Made by a program: the position numbers and the translations under genes
Assembly (NCBI RefSeq): GCF_018688095.1
Contig: NZ_CP061311.1
Location: forward strand, 186,001 to 250,000
Direction: 5' to 3'
Source: Polynucleobacter sp. AP-Titi-500A-B4
GTDB lineage: Bacteria > Pseudomonadota > Gammaproteobacteria > Burkholderiales > Burkholderiaceae
DNA: 64,000 nt
The notes under the pieces: model-generated
The model's database searches: none
The model's input: the letters and a program-made list of their open reading frames with translations, nothing else
Told to the model about the DNA's origin: nothing
Shown here: piece after piece, positions 1 to 8,622 of the stretch
How positions within the stretch are numbered: the first letter of the stretch is position 1
Layout: each line of letters starts with the position of its first letter

Positions 1-743
1 CTTCGATCTTGGGTTTTGTGGCAGCACTATGCACCATGATGCTAGGTTCAATTCCACAGCAGGATGTTTTCCAAAGAATTACTTCCAGTAAGAACGTCAA
101 TATTGCTGTGAATGCTGCGATTTTGGGCGGTGTTCTCTACTTTATCTTTGCTTTTGTGCCGATGTATTTGGCTTACTCTGCAACACTGATTAATCCTGGG
201 TTGGTGAAAGAGTATTTGGATACCGATCCACAAATGATCTTGCCAAAACTGATCTTGAATCATGCGCCGATCATTGCACAAGTCATGTTTTTTGGTGCAT
301 TGCTTTCAGCAATTAAGAGTTGCGCTAGTGCTACTTTATTGGCGCCTTCTGTGACCTTTGCAGAAAATATTGTGAGAGGCTTCTTTAAGCATCTATCTGA
401 TCATGACTTACTCAAAATTATGCGCATTACCGTATTGTGTTTCGCAGTAGTGGTCACTTTCTTTGCAATCAATTCTGAGCTCTCTATTTTTAAAATGGTG
501 GAGAGCGCCTACAAAGTAACTCTAGTTGCTGCTTTTGTGCCACTGGCATTTGGGGTGTATTGGTCCAAAGCCAATTCCTTGGGTGGATTACTGGCAGTAG
601 TGTTGGGCCTATCAATTTGGATCAGTTGTGAAATATTGGCACCGAATGCGATCATGCCACCTCAGTTGGCTGGTTTATTGGCCAGTATTGCAGGCATGAT
701 TTTAGGAAGCCTGGTCCCAAAGGACCTTTTAAAGGCAGTTTAA
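1..743 (+). CDS. Sodium:solute symporter family protein, C-terminal part (5' end outside window)
   Basis: This is the C-terminal part of a cation-coupled solute transporter of the sodium:solute symporter (SSS) family in the inner membrane. The frame is open from base 3, so the TTG at base 9 is not a real start and the gene begins upstream of the window. About 245 residues remain. The stretch GSIPQQDVFQR is typical of SSS proteins between two membrane helices, and about six hydrophobic segments follow, ending with a short polar tail. The substrate cannot be read from this fragment. A 109-base spacer separates it from the next gene, with only a weak AT-rich hairpin after the stop. Confidence 0.85.
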   Translation, partial: SILGFVAALCTMMLGSIPQQDVFQRITSSKNVNIAVNAAILGGVLYFIFAFVPMYLAYSATLINPGLVKEYLDTDPQMILPKLILNHAPIIAQVMFFGALLSAIKSCASATLLAPSVTFAENIVRGFFKHLSDHDLLKIMRITVLCFAVVVTFFAINSELSIFKMVESAYKVTLVAAFVPLAFGVYWSKANSLGGLLAVVLGLSIWISCEILAPNAIMPPQLAGLLASIAGMILGSLVPKDLLKAV

Positions 744-852
744 ACCAATAATTGCTTAAAAATTAGGCAATTAAAACTTGTTGCACCGCACAAAGTTTTC
801 CTCTACTCTAATATTCTATTAATACAAAATTTTTTATTCTTTTGGGGTTCCT

Positions 853-1872
853 ATGAAAATCTGTGTGATCGGTGGAGGTGGCGCTATTGGCGGCTACCTG
901 GCTGTCATGCTGGCGCGAGCCGGCAATGAAGTAACCGTGGTTGCGCGCGGCGCTACGCTTGCTGCGATTAAAGAACGTGGTTTGGCATTAATTATGGATG
1001 ACCAGCCAGAGCCATTAGTTGCAGAAGTCAAGGCGGTAGAAAAAATCAGAGACGCAGAAACTCCAGATGTGGTGATCTTGGCGGTGAAGGCACATCAGGT
1101 TGAGCCGATTATTGATGACTTAGCAGCCATCATGGGGCCAGAAACGATTTTGATTCCAATGCAAAACGGAATTCCTTGGTGGTACTTCCAGAAACTTGGC
1201 GGCGATTACCAAGACCATTCCGTTGAAACAGTCGATGCTGGTGGAGTTGCGAAGAATGCGATTAATCCAAACAACATCATTGGGTGCGTGGTGTATCCGG
1301 CAACCTTTACTCAAGCGCCTGGAGTAATTCGTCACGTCGAAGGCAATCGTTTTCCATTGGGTGAGTTGGATGGTAAGGCAACAGAGCGCATTCAGAAGAT
1401 GTCAGAGATGATGGGCGCGGCTGGCTTTAAGTCTCCGATTCTGGATGACATTCGTTCTGAGATTTGGCTCAAGCTGTGGGGCAATATGACCTTTAACCCA
1501 ATCAGCTCATTGACTCACGGTACTTTGGAAGGTATTTGCCAATATCCATTAACCAAAGAATTGGCCCGCAACATGATGGCTGAAGCACAAACTATTGCTG
1601 AAAAATTGGGTGTTACTTTCCGCGTGGATATCGAGCGTCGTATTGCTGGGGCGGAGAAAGTTGGCAAACACAAGACCTCGATGTTGCAAGACTTGGAAGC
1701 TGGGCGTAGCTTAGAGATCGATGCACTCTTGGGTTCTGTAATTGAGTTAGGCAAGATTACTCAAACTCCAACACCATGTTTGAATACCGTCTTTGCTTTG
1801 ACGAAATACCTAGATGAAAACGTGCAGGCTTCTAAAGGTAGTTTGGCATTGCCATCTGTATCTGGATATTAA
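853..1872 (+). CDS. 2-dehydropantoate 2-reductase family (PanE/ApbA-like) oxidoreductase
   Basis: This is an NAD(P)H-dependent reductase of the PanE/ApbA family; the classic member reduces ketopantoate to pantoate in coenzyme A synthesis. The N-terminal Rossmann motif GGGGAIGG lies at residues 7-14, MQNG places the conserved Asn near 105, and EIWLKLWGN places the catalytic-type Lys near 207 in the helical C-terminal domain. At 339 residues it is longer than the E. coli enzyme (about 303), with an insertion after the NGIPWWY segment that I associate with a Burkholderiales paralogue group. Its neighbours are an FAH-family enzyme and a GrdB-like protein rather than pantothenate genes, so it may act on another 2-keto acid. 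Family is secure; substrate is not. Confidence 0.8.
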   Translation: MKICVIGGGGAIGGYLAVMLARAGNEVTVVARGATLAAIKERGLALIMDDQPEPLVAEVKAVEKIRDAETPDVVILAVKAHQVEPIIDDLAAIMGPETILIPMQNGIPWWYFQKLGGDYQDHSVETVDAGGVAKNAINPNNIIGCVVYPATFTQAPGVIRHVEGNRFPLGELDGKATERIQKMSEMMGAAGFKSPILDDIRSEIWLKLWGNMTFNPISSLTHGTLEGICQYPLTKELARNMMAEAQTIAEKLGVTFRVDIERRIAGAEKVGKHKTSMLQDLEAGRSLEIDALLGSVIELGKITQTPTPCLNTVFALTKYLDENVQASKGSLALPSVSGY

Positions 1873-1907
1873 AAAGCAAAAAAGCATCACAGTTTATCTT
1901 CAGCATT

Positions 1908-1944
1908 AAAAAACCCTTGCTACTCAACATAGCAAGGGTTTTTG
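1908..1944. terminator. Bidirectional rho-independent terminator between convergent genes
   Basis: An inverted repeat (arms 1908-1922 and 1930-1943) with core CCCTTGCTA / TAGCAAGGG and a 7-base loop is flanked by A-runs on the left and T-runs on the right. It can therefore end transcription from the PanE-like gene on the plus strand and from the FAH-family gene on the minus strand. Confidence 0.9.
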
Positions 1945-1961
1945 TTTTGGAGATAAGCGAT

Positions 1962-2729
1962 TTATTCGAAGCGATTATCGAGTCGACCAACACCGTCAAT
2001 AATGATGCTGACGTTGCTACCGGGCTTCATTGAGCCGACACCTACTGAGGTGCCGCAGGCAATGATGTCACCGGCTTCCAAAGGCACATCTTGTGAAATT
2101 AAGCTGACCAATTTAGCTGGTGGAAAGATCATGTCTGCTATTGGGTAATTCTGACGCTCTTGATCATTCAGAATCGTTTTAATCGTTAACTTGCTAGGAT
2201 CTACATCAGTGGCGATGTAAGGTCCAAATACGCCAAAGGTGTTGAAACTCTTGGAGCGAGTCCACTGCGCATATCCAGGATCGCGATTGAGAATTTCAAT
2301 TGCAGTCACATCATTAATGCAGGTATAGCCAAAAATAGCTTTAGCTGCTTCAGTTTCATCTGCTTCATGAATACGCTTGCCAATCACAATGCCAAGCTCA
2401 CCTTCGTAAACCACTTTCCCTGAATACGACTTAGGAGTGCGAATGACTTGATTGGCAGCCAAGAAGGAATTATTGCCTTTAAGAAAGTAGAGTGGTTCCG
2501 CTGGGACTGCATGCTCGAGTTTGGTTACAAGCGCATGAAAGTTATCTACCATCGCGACCATCTTTGATGGAGTGCATGGGATATCAATCGTGACATCAGC
2601 CAATTTCAGGGTTTCGCCAGTCGGTTTTGGGCTATTAAATAAATCGCCTGAGTAAACCGTAATTTGGTCGCCTTGGACTTGTCCTAAACCACTTTTTCCT
2701 TGATGTTGAAATCTGAGCCATTGAGCCAT
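1962..2729 (-). CDS. Fumarylacetoacetate hydrolase (FAH) family protein
   Basis: This is a cytosolic metal-dependent enzyme of the FAH superfamily, whose members hydrolyse, decarboxylate or isomerise acylpyruvates and related oxo acids. Visible marks are the acidic metal-binding segment VYEGELGIVIGKR near residues 105-117, NDVTAIEI with a further acidic ligand, KSFNTFGVFGPYI, and the C-terminal GDIIACGTSVGVG. At 255 residues it is a single-domain bacterial form without the extra N-terminal domain of eukaryotic FAH. It lies on the minus strand, converges with the PanE-like gene, and is 55 bases from the divergent GrdB-like gene. The sequence does not decide among fumarylpyruvate hydrolase, acylpyruvase and 2-hydroxyhepta-2,4-dienedioate isomerase. 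Confidence 0.8.
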   Translation of the reverse strand: MAQWLRFQHQGKSGLGQVQGDQITVYSGDLFNSPKPTGETLKLADVTIDIPCTPSKMVAMVDNFHALVTKLEHAVPAEPLYFLKGNNSFLAANQVIRTPKSYSGKVVYEGELGIVIGKRIHEADETEAAKAIFGYTCINDVTAIEILNRDPGYAQWTRSKSFNTFGVFGPYIATDVDPSKLTIKTILNDQERQNYPIADMIFPPAKLVSLISQDVPLEAGDIIACGTSVGVGSMKPGSNVSIIIDGVGRLDNRFE

Positions 2730-2784
2730 AATGAATTCCTATATATTTAAATTTTGATACTCAATATCTTACAGGGGTGAGTGA

Positions 2785-3720
2785 ATGTCCAAGACTTCTG
2801 AACTCGTTTTTGCACCAGAATTGGATCAGCCTGTTCGCTATATTGAGCGTACTCGTAGCTATTATTTAGGCTTGGGATACGACAATCCCTATGTTTGGGC
2901 CCATTACATCGATGTGCCTTTTAGTCCGCTCCGGAAACCACTGAATCAATCAGTTTTGGGTCTAATAACAACGGCTGTACCCTATAACCCCAATAAAGGT
3001 AATCAGGGTCCTGGTGCCCCTTACAACGCAGCTGCAAAGTTTTATCAGCCTTATCAAAAGTCGATCGATGGCGATATCGATCTGCGTATTGCGCACGTCG
3101 GTATTGATCGTAAAAATGCCAATATGGAAGACGCTAGCTGTTGGTTTCCATTATCAGTTGCGAAAGAGGCTGCAAAGGTAGGCAGAATTGCATCACTTTC
3201 ACCGCATTTCTACGGTTTACCCACCAATCGTAGTCAGCGACATACTCTAGAGATTGATGCGCCTCTCATATTAGAAATGCTGCGTGCAGATAAAGTGGAT
3301 GTCGCTGTCTTGATTCCGAATTGCCCCATCTGCCATCAGAGCCAAAGTTTATTGGCACGCTTCTTGGAGTCAAATGGAATTCCTACTGTGGTGATCGGTG
3401 CGGCAAAAGATATTGTGGAGTACTGTGGCGTACCTAGATTTTTATTCAGTGATTTTCCCCTAGGAAATGCAGCTGCAAAACCGCATGATCCTGAGTCTCA
3501 GGCTCTGAATTTTGAATTAGCACTACGCCTGCTGGAGTCTGCGTCTACCCCCCGAACCACGGTGCAATCACCCTTAGTGTGGTCCAAAGATCCCAACTGG
3601 AAATCGGATTATTCCAATATCGAAAAGTTATCTAAGGTTGAGCTTGAACGATTGCGTGATGAGGCTGAGCAAGCTCGCGTTACAGCGCGTGAGCTGAGAA
3701 TGAAAAGCGTTGGCAATTAG
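2785..3720 (+). CDS. Glycine/sarcosine/betaine reductase selenoprotein B (GrdB)-like protein, cysteine form
   Basis: The product (311 residues) resembles proteins annotated as selenoprotein B of glycine/betaine reductase that occur in aerobic Alpha- and Betaproteobacteria. The recognisable part is residues 170-210: DVAVLIPNCPICHQ followed by ARFLESNGIPTVVIG. C180 and C183 form a CxxC-H pair where clostridial relatives use selenocysteine. Both are TGC codons and no in-frame TGA is present. The C-terminus is charged and helical. No grdA, grdE or thioredoxin gene is next to it, so a true glycine reductase complex is unlikely, and the real reaction is unknown. It is divergent from the FAH-family gene across a 55-base gap and converges with ispB. 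Confidence 0.6.
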   Translation: MSKTSELVFAPELDQPVRYIERTRSYYLGLGYDNPYVWAHYIDVPFSPLRKPLNQSVLGLITTAVPYNPNKGNQGPGAPYNAAAKFYQPYQKSIDGDIDLRIAHVGIDRKNANMEDASCWFPLSVAKEAAKVGRIASLSPHFYGLPTNRSQRHTLEIDAPLILEMLRADKVDVAVLIPNCPICHQSQSLLARFLESNGIPTVVIGAAKDIVEYCGVPRFLFSDFPLGNAAAKPHDPESQALNFELALRLLESASTPRTTVQSPLVWSKDPNWKSDYSNIEKLSKVELERLRDEAEQARVTARELRMKSVGN

Positions 3721-3725
3721 TTGCT

Positions 3726-4730
3726 TTAGGTCTGGCGCGAAAGAGAGTATTCGCACAGCGCCCGAAGCGCGGAAGTCGCTTCATTTGCTGGAAAATCTTG
3801 TATGCATTTTAGGGCTAAGTCTGCTTCACGCTTAGCAGTGGCTTGCGTATAGTCAAGGGCACCAGAGCTTTGAACGGCATTTAGAATTTGTGCAAAGACA
3901 TCATCTGGTAAATCTTGGTTTTGTTCGATTGCGGCACGAACTAATAAACGTTCTTCATTGCTGCCATTTTCAAGTAGGTAGATGAGTGGCAAGGTGGGTT
4001 TACCTTCGCGCAAATCATCGCCAGCATTTTTTCCCATTTGTGCAGCGTTGGCTGTGTAATCCAAAAGATCATCCATCAATTGGAATGCGGTTCCAATGTG
4101 ACGCCCAAATGCTGCGGCTTGTCCGCGTTGAGCATCGGTAGCGTTTGCCAAAATGGCACCAAGTTCGGTAGAGGCCTCAAATAACTTAGCAGTTTTGTAG
4201 CGAATGACTTGTAGGTAGCTTGCTTCATCTACTTCAGGATCATTCATATTGAGCAGTTGTAAAACTTCCCCCTCAGCAATCGTATTGGTGGCATCTGACA
4301 AAATTTGCATTACCCGCAGGTCATTTGGACCAACCATCATCTGAAATGCCCTGGAATACAGAAAATCGCCCACCAAAACGCTGGCCGCATTACCAAAAGC
4401 GGCATTTGCAGTCTCACGCCCCCTTCTGAGGGTCGATTCGTCGACCACATCGTCATGCAGGAGGGTGGCGGTGTGGATGAACTCCACAACGGCAGCCATT
4501 TCCAAGGTGTGGGATGTTGCCCTACCATTGGCTAGGGCCTTGGCAACCAGCATCAATAGGGCCGGCCTGACTCGCTTGCCCCCAGCCTGGATGATGTAGC
4601 TCGAAATTTGGTCAATTAAGGCAACTTTTGAGGCTAAACGCTCGCGAATCACCCCATCTAAGCCCTTGAATTCTAAGGAAATAGGGGCCAAGATTTGGCT
4701 TAACTCATTGATTTTGACAGTGCTCGTCAT
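3726..4730 (-). CDS. ispB: Octaprenyl/polyprenyl diphosphate synthase
   Basis: This all-trans polyprenyl diphosphate synthase makes the side chain of ubiquinone from farnesyl diphosphate and isopentenyl diphosphate. The first aspartate-rich motif DDVVD lies at residues 93-97 and the second DDLLD at 220-224; GKRVRPALL near 51-59 binds isopentenyl diphosphate. The small alanine at 88, five residues before the first motif, fits a long-chain product. The length of 334 residues is normal for the family. It lies head-to-head with rplU, as in many Proteobacteria, and its first codons overlap the -35 element of the rplU promoter, so expression of the two genes may interfere. Confidence 0.93.
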   Translation of the reverse strand: MTSTVKINELSQILAPISLEFKGLDGVIRERLASKVALIDQISSYIIQAGGKRVRPALLMLVAKALANGRATSHTLEMAAVVEFIHTATLLHDDVVDESTLRRGRETANAAFGNAASVLVGDFLYSRAFQMMVGPNDLRVMQILSDATNTIAEGEVLQLLNMNDPEVDEASYLQVIRYKTAKLFEASTELGAILANATDAQRGQAAAFGRHIGTAFQLMDDLLDYTANAAQMGKNAGDDLREGKPTLPLIYLLENGSNEERLLVRAAIEQNQDLPDDVFAQILNAVQSSGALDYTQATAKREADLALKCIQDFPANEATSALRALCEYSLSRQT

Positions 4731-4742
4731 GCAAGATATAAT
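4714..4742 (+). promoter_or_regulatory. Consensus sigma-70 promoter of rplU-rpmA
   Basis: A perfect -35 hexamer TTGACA (4714-4719) is followed, after exactly 17 bases, by a perfect -10 hexamer TATAAT (4737-4742). The -35 lies inside the first codons of the divergent ispB gene. The start of transcription should be near 4749, giving a leader of about 57 bases before rplU. Confidence 0.88.
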
Positions 4743-4751
4743 AATGGGCTT

Positions 4752-4774
4752 AGCTTATCCAGGGTGGATAAGCT
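4752..4774 (+). promoter_or_regulatory. 5' leader hairpin of the rplU transcript
   Basis: AGCTTATCC (4752-4760) and GGATAAGCT (4766-4774) form a perfect 9-bp stem with loop AGGGT. It would sit within a few bases of the 5' end of the mRNA made from the promoter at 4714. It could protect the mRNA end or act in L21 autoregulation; neither is shown by sequence alone. No T-run follows, so it is not a terminator. Confidence 0.6.
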
Positions 4775-4805
4775 TAAATGTAGATATTAATTGAGGTTTC
4801 AAACC

Positions 4806-5117
4806 ATGTACGCGGTCATAAAAACCGGTGGCAAACAGTATAAAGTTGCTGCAGGCGAAAAATTGAAAATAGAACAGATACCAGCGGAAATCGGCAGCGA
4901 AATCACTCTTGACCAAGTCCTCGCCGTTGGCGAAGGCGCTTCACTGAAATTAGGTGATCCATTGGTTAATGGTGCAGCTGTGATGGCCACTGTCGTCTCC
5001 CAAGGACGTCACGATAAAGTGACAATCTTTAAGATGCGCCGTCGCAAGCATTATCAAAAGCACCAAGGCCATCGTCAGAATTTCACTGAAATTTTGATCA
5101 ACACGATTAAAGCCTAA
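4806..5117 (+). CDS. rplU: 50S ribosomal protein L21
   Basis: This is ribosomal protein L21, which binds 23S rRNA in the large subunit. The product [14 protein letters not shown]... is 103 residues, the usual length, and carries the C-terminal [16 protein letters not shown] basic segment typical of L21. The ATG at 4806 is chosen over the in-frame TTG at 4791 because L21 proteins begin at MYAVI. It is the first gene behind a consensus promoter and is followed 19 bases later by rpmA, the classical pair. Confidence 0.97.
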   Translation: MYAVIKTGGKQYKVAAGEKLKIEQIPAEIGSEITLDQVLAVGEGASLKLGDPLVNGAAVMATVVSQGRHDKVTIFKMRRRKHYQKHQGHRQNFTEILINTIKA

Positions 5118-5136
5118 TTCAGGGTAGGAGAAAGAT

Positions 5137-5397
5137 ATGGCACAGAAAAAAGGCGGCGGCTCAACACGAAATGGCCGCGACTCAGAATCGAAACGCCTAG
5201 GCGTTAAGGTATTTGGCGGCGAGCATATTAATGCTGGCAGCATCATCATTCGTCAACGTGGCACACGTGTTCACCCAGGTGCTAATGTTGGTATTGGTAA
5301 GGATCACACTTTGTTCGCCTTGATTGACGGCCAAGTGGAATTCGGCGTTAAGGGTGCTTTGAAGAAAGCCCAAGTTTCAGTCTTGCCTCGTTCATAA
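5137..5397 (+). CDS. rpmA: 50S ribosomal protein L27
   Basis: This is ribosomal protein L27, whose flexible N-terminus reaches the peptidyl transferase centre. The product has 86 residues and starts [16 protein letters not shown], the usual bacterial form without the cleaved Firmicutes extension. The start is preceded by the Shine-Dalgarno-like GTAGGAG. It forms an operon with rplU upstream. A terminator-like hairpin lies between its stop and obgE. Confidence 0.97.
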   Translation: MAQKKGGGSTRNGRDSESKRLGVKVFGGEHINAGSIIIRQRGTRVHPGANVGIGKDHTLFALIDGQVEFGVKGALKKAQVSVLPRS

Positions 5398-5454
5398 GGC
5401 GCCTGACTGAGACACGTTTGATTCAGATTTATTCCGAATTTAACTCTTAGGAAC

Positions 5455-5480
5455 AGGCCTCGCTAAGCGAGGCCTTTTTT
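5455..5480 (+). terminator. Terminator-like hairpin abutting the obgE start codon
   Basis: AGGCCTCGC (5455-5463) and GCGAGGCCT (5467-5475) form a perfect GC-rich 9-bp stem with a TAA loop, followed by six T. This is a textbook rho-independent terminator for rplU-rpmA. The obgE ATG begins only 4 bases after the T-run, and the only Shine-Dalgarno-like bases (GCGAGG) lie in the 3' arm. The element may partly terminate and also hide the obgE ribosome site in read-through mRNA. Confidence 0.85.
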
Positions 5481-5484
5481 ATTC

Positions 5485-6579
5485 ATGAAATTTATAGACG
5501 AAGCACGCATTGAAGTCATAGCCGGCCAGGGTGGCGCCGGGAGTGCCTCTATGCGCCGTGAAAAGTTTATTGAATTTGGCGGTCCAGATGGTGGTGATGG
5601 CGGTAAAGGCGGAAGCGTATGGGCTACTGCCGATCGTAATATCAACACGCTGATTGATTACCGCTATGCTAAAACGCACACTGCAAAAAATGGTGAGCCT
5701 GGGCGTGGTGCTGATTGTTATGGCCGTGCAGGTGACGATATTGAATTGCGTATGCCAGTAGGCACTATTATTTCTGACTATGAGACTGGTGAACCCATTG
5801 CCGACTTAACAACTCACGGTGAGCGTTTGTGTTTGGCTCAAGGTGGCGTTGGCGGTTGGGGAAATATTCACTTTAAGAGTTCGACAAATAGAGCCCCACG
5901 TCAAAAGACGAATGGGAAACCTGGCGAGCGTCGGAAACTCAAGCTCGAATTAAAAGTATTGGCTGATGTTGGTTTACTGGGTATGCCTAATGCGGGTAAA
6001 TCCACTTTGATTACCGCAGTTTCCAATGCGCGTCCAAAAATTGCTGACTATCCATTTACGACTCTCCATCCGAACTTGGGTGTAGTGCGTGTAGGTAATG
6101 AGCGTAGCTTTGTCATTGCTGATATTCCAGGATTAATTGAGGGCGCAGCAGAGGGCGCTGGTTTGGGTCATCGCTTTTTGCGTCACTTGCAACGCACAGG
6201 TGTGCTCTTACACCTGGTTGATATCGCGCCATTTGATGAGAACGTGGATCCTGTTGCGGATGCGAATGCTATTGTGAATGAATTACGCAAATACGATGAG
6301 GCTTTGGTTGAAAAGCCACGCTGGTTGGTGCTCAACAAGGTCGACATGATTCCAGAGGACGATCGCAAGAAAGTAGTTGCTGACTTTGTTAAAAAGTTTA
6401 AGTGGAAAGGCCCTGTATTTGAGATCTCCGCTCTGACTGGTTTAGGGTGCGACAAGCTTTGCTATTCCTTGCAGGATTACTTAGATTCTGTGCGCCGTGA
6501 TCGTGATGATGCTGAGGAGCGCGCAGCAGACCCACGCTATCAAGATCAAGCGCAAGACAAAGATAAAACACCAGATTAA
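5485..6579 (+). CDS. obgE: GTPase Obg/CgtA, ribosome assembly
   Basis: Obg is an essential GTPase that binds the 50S precursor and links ribosome assembly to growth state. The glycine-rich Obg domain spans residues 1-158. The G domain shows GMPNAGKS (166-173), the switch region with [12 protein letters not shown] (213-216) and NKVD (284-287). The acidic C-terminal tail is variable, as usual; total length is 364. The start [11 protein letters not shown] is canonical, which fixes the ATG at 5485 even though it lies directly after a terminator hairpin. It follows rplU-rpmA and precedes proB, an order common in Betaproteobacteria. Confidence 0.96.
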   Translation: MKFIDEARIEVIAGQGGAGSASMRREKFIEFGGPDGGDGGKGGSVWATADRNINTLIDYRYAKTHTAKNGEPGRGADCYGRAGDDIELRMPVGTIISDYETGEPIADLTTHGERLCLAQGGVGGWGNIHFKSSTNRAPRQKTNGKPGERRKLKLELKVLADVGLLGMPNAGKSTLITAVSNARPKIADYPFTTLHPNLGVVRVGNERSFVIADIPGLIEGAAEGAGLGHRFLRHLQRTGVLLHLVDIAPFDENVDPVADANAIVNELRKYDEALVEKPRWLVLNKVDMIPEDDRKKVVADFVKKFKWKGPVFEISALTGLGCDKLCYSLQDYLDSVRRDRDDAEERAADPRYQDQAQDKDKTPD

Positions 6580-6605
6580 AAGTGAATTGAGCATCTTTAT
6601 TTGCT

Positions 6606-7397
6606 ATGAACAATAAACAAACTAAACGCATCGTTGTCAAAGTTGGTTCTAGCCTAGTCACCAATAATGGCGAGGGCTTGGATCACGCTGCTATTGCTAA
6701 ATGGGCAGAACAGATCGCAGGTTTACTCAAGGCAGGCCATGAAGTATTAATGGTGAGTTCGGGTGCAATTGCAGAGGGTATGCAACGTTTGGGTTGGTCT
6801 AAACGTCCACAAGAGATTCATCAATTGCAGGCTGCTGCTGCCGTAGGTCAAATGGGTTTGGTGCAGGTGTATGAAAGCTGTTTCGCCCGCTTCAATTTAC
6901 GCAGTGCGCAGATTTTGCTAACCAATGCTGATTTGGCTCATGCCGAGCGTAATGCCAATGCAAAAGGTACGCTTGAAACTCTATTGACATTAGGCGTAGT
7001 GCCCATCATTAATGAAAATGACACAGTAGTAACTGATGAAATTAAATTTGGTGACAACGATAGTCTTGCAGCCTTAGTGACAAATCTGGTGCATGCAGAT
7101 CTCTTAGTGATTCTGACGGATCAAGGTGGTTTATTTACTGCTGATCCACGTCAACATCCTGATGCAACCCTTTTGCTAGATGCCATTGCGGGGGATCCTG
7201 CCTTAGAAAAAATGGCAGGTGGTGCCGCAAGCGAGTTGAGTAAGGGCGGCATGCTGACTAAAGTACTGGCAGCAAAAGTTGCCGTGCAAACCGGCGCCTC
7301 TACAGTGATTGCCTCTGGCCGTGAGCCAGAAGTATTGACGAGACTTCTGGCTGGCGAAAAAATTGGTACTTGCCTGAGCGCTAAAGGCGCCAAATAA
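6606..7397 (+). CDS. proB: Glutamate 5-kinase, short form without PUA domain
   Basis: The enzyme phosphorylates glutamate to gamma-glutamyl phosphate, the first step of proline synthesis; the partner reductase proA is at 48963. The amino acid kinase fold starts with [10 protein letters not shown] (10-19), and has [16 protein letters not shown] and KGGMLTK motifs. The protein stops at 263 residues, at the natural end of the kinase domain. The E. coli enzyme (367 residues) carries an extra C-terminal PUA domain, absent here. No PUA-like coding remains downstream, as the next gene begins on the other strand 15 bases later. The short form is known in some bacteria and plants and is catalytically sufficient, but proline feedback may differ. 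Confidence 0.93.
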   Translation: MNNKQTKRIVVKVGSSLVTNNGEGLDHAAIAKWAEQIAGLLKAGHEVLMVSSGAIAEGMQRLGWSKRPQEIHQLQAAAAVGQMGLVQVYESCFARFNLRSAQILLTNADLAHAERNANAKGTLETLLTLGVVPIINENDTVVTDEIKFGDNDSLAALVTNLVHADLLVILTDQGGLFTADPRQHPDATLLLDAIAGDPALEKMAGGAASELSKGGMLTKVLAAKVAVQTGASTVIASGREPEVLTRLLAGEKIGTCLSAKGAK

Positions 7398-7411
7398 AAA
7401 GCGCTAGGGAC

Positions 7412-7975
7412 TTACTGAATACCAAATGAGTTGGTTGGCTTGCCACCACCAATAAAGCCATTGGGATTTAGCGACTGAAGAATGGTCTTGATATTCTTTT
7501 CTTGAGAATTGAAGTTACAAAATGCTCCTTGAGCTAGAGCTGCTTGATAGCGATTAGGCACATTGCTCTGAATTGTTCTCCAGCTAGAGAGCGGATTTTC
7601 TCTCCAGGCATTATTTTCTAGAGTTCCATAGAGTCGCCATTGAAATGAGTCGCAACGAATACCTTCGTATTGCGCTTGTTGACCACCACTTGGATTGGTC
7701 ATCACAACAATATAGCGAGTGACGCCATCAGCGCCGATCAAAATAGAGTCCGTGTCAACTGCAAATTTGAAAATGCTGTGTTGGGATACATAAAAGGGCA
7801 GAAGGGTTGATGGGTTAGGTGGGTTTAGCGGCATCTTGGTTGTGCCTTCCTTAAATACCATCGGAGCAAAAGGATCAAGGCCGCTTTCGATGGGGTCACC
7901 AGCACAAGCTAATAAGCTTAGTGCTGTGAAGATGCAGACAAGATAAAGACCAAGGGTGCGAAAGATTGCGCTCAT
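7412..7975 (-). CDS. CNP1-like family lipoprotein
   Basis: This is a predicted lipoprotein of 187 residues. A hydrophobic signal segment (residues 8-22) ends in the lipobox LLAC with the lipidated cysteine at 24. The body resembles the CNP1-like family found in Betaproteobacteria: ILIGADGVTRYIVV followed by YEGIRCDSFQWRLYG, with two further conserved tryptophans. The function of the family is unknown. The start codon overlaps the rppH stop by one base (TAATG), so it is probably co-translated with rppH and belongs to the same operon. Confidence 0.75.
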   Translation of the reverse strand: MSAIFRTLGLYLVCIFTALSLLACAGDPIESGLDPFAPMVFKEGTTKMPLNPPNPSTLLPFYVSQHSIFKFAVDTDSILIGADGVTRYIVVMTNPSGGQQAQYEGIRCDSFQWRLYGTLENNAWRENPLSSWRTIQSNVPNRYQAALAQGAFCNFNSQEKNIKTILQSLNPNGFIGGGKPTNSFGIQ

Positions 7976-8574
7976 TATTTTTGCTTGTCCGAATTGGTGG
8001 ACTCTTTAGGGCTTTCATCGCCCTTGGAGTAAAAAGATTGCAGAAGATCCAAAGGGGCGCCCCAAGCGAGTTGTTGCATACGCACTCCCTTTGAGAGATA
8101 GCGGGCAAGCTCGGATAAAGCGAGTTGATAGACTTCGCGTTTGAAGCCAATCACAGCATCGAGTTGAATCCAAAATGGGACCCAGCGCCAGGCATCAAAT
8201 TCAGGGTGCTCAGTAGCTCGTAATTGAATATCGCTATCCAAACCAACTAAACGAAGTAGAAACCAGATTTGTTTTTGGCCACGATAAGCGGCGCGGTGAA
8301 CTCGGGTAGCATGTTGACGGCGCAAGTATTCCTCAGGGACGTCGTAGCGAAGCCAGTCCCTGGTTCGTCCAATAATTTGGACATGTTCCGGCAGCAAGCC
8401 AACCTCTTCATGCAATTCGCGGTACATTGCCTGTTCAGGACTCTCGCCATGAGCTATTCCGCCCTGCGGGAACTGCCACGAATGCTGCCCAACGCGTTTT
8501 CCCCAGAAAACCTCGTTACGGCTGTTAAGGAGGACAATGCCGACATTGGGTCTATACCCTTCACGGTCAAGCAT
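7975..8574 (-). CDS. rppH: RNA pyrophosphohydrolase (Nudix)
   Basis: RppH removes pyrophosphate from the 5' end of primary transcripts and so starts RNase E-dependent mRNA decay. The N-terminus [17 protein letters not shown] is typical. The complete Nudix box is at residues 38-60 (GGIAHGE...REL.EEVGL, with the E-E pair that binds magnesium). The length of 199 residues is within the family range, with a polar serine-rich tail. It is divergent from proS over a 48-base gap that must hold both promoters, an arrangement common in Burkholderiales. Confidence 0.94.
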   Translation of the reverse strand: MLDREGYRPNVGIVLLNSRNEVFWGKRVGQHSWQFPQGGIAHGESPEQAMYRELHEEVGLLPEHVQIIGRTRDWLRYDVPEEYLRRQHATRVHRAAYRGQKQIWFLLRLVGLDSDIQLRATEHPEFDAWRWVPFWIQLDAVIGFKREVYQLALSELARYLSKGVRMQQLAWGAPLDLLQSFYSKGDESPKESTNSDKQK

Positions 8575-8622
8575 GATCGTGCCCCAAATCCTTTAAAATC
8601 AATGATTTGATTATATCCATAC

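Noticed and set aside
9..11. TTG at base 9 as the start of the symporter gene
   Set aside because: The frame stays open to the left edge and the protein lacks the N-terminal half of the family.
749..773. TAATTGC / GCAATTA hairpin after the symporter as a terminator
   Set aside because: Short AT-rich stem followed by A rather than T.
3319..3336. Selenocysteine in the GrdB-like protein
   Set aside because: Both motif positions are TGC codons (C180, C183) and there is no in-frame TGA.
4305..4535. Open frames on both strands within ispB
   Set aside because: Shadows of the conserved ispB frame.
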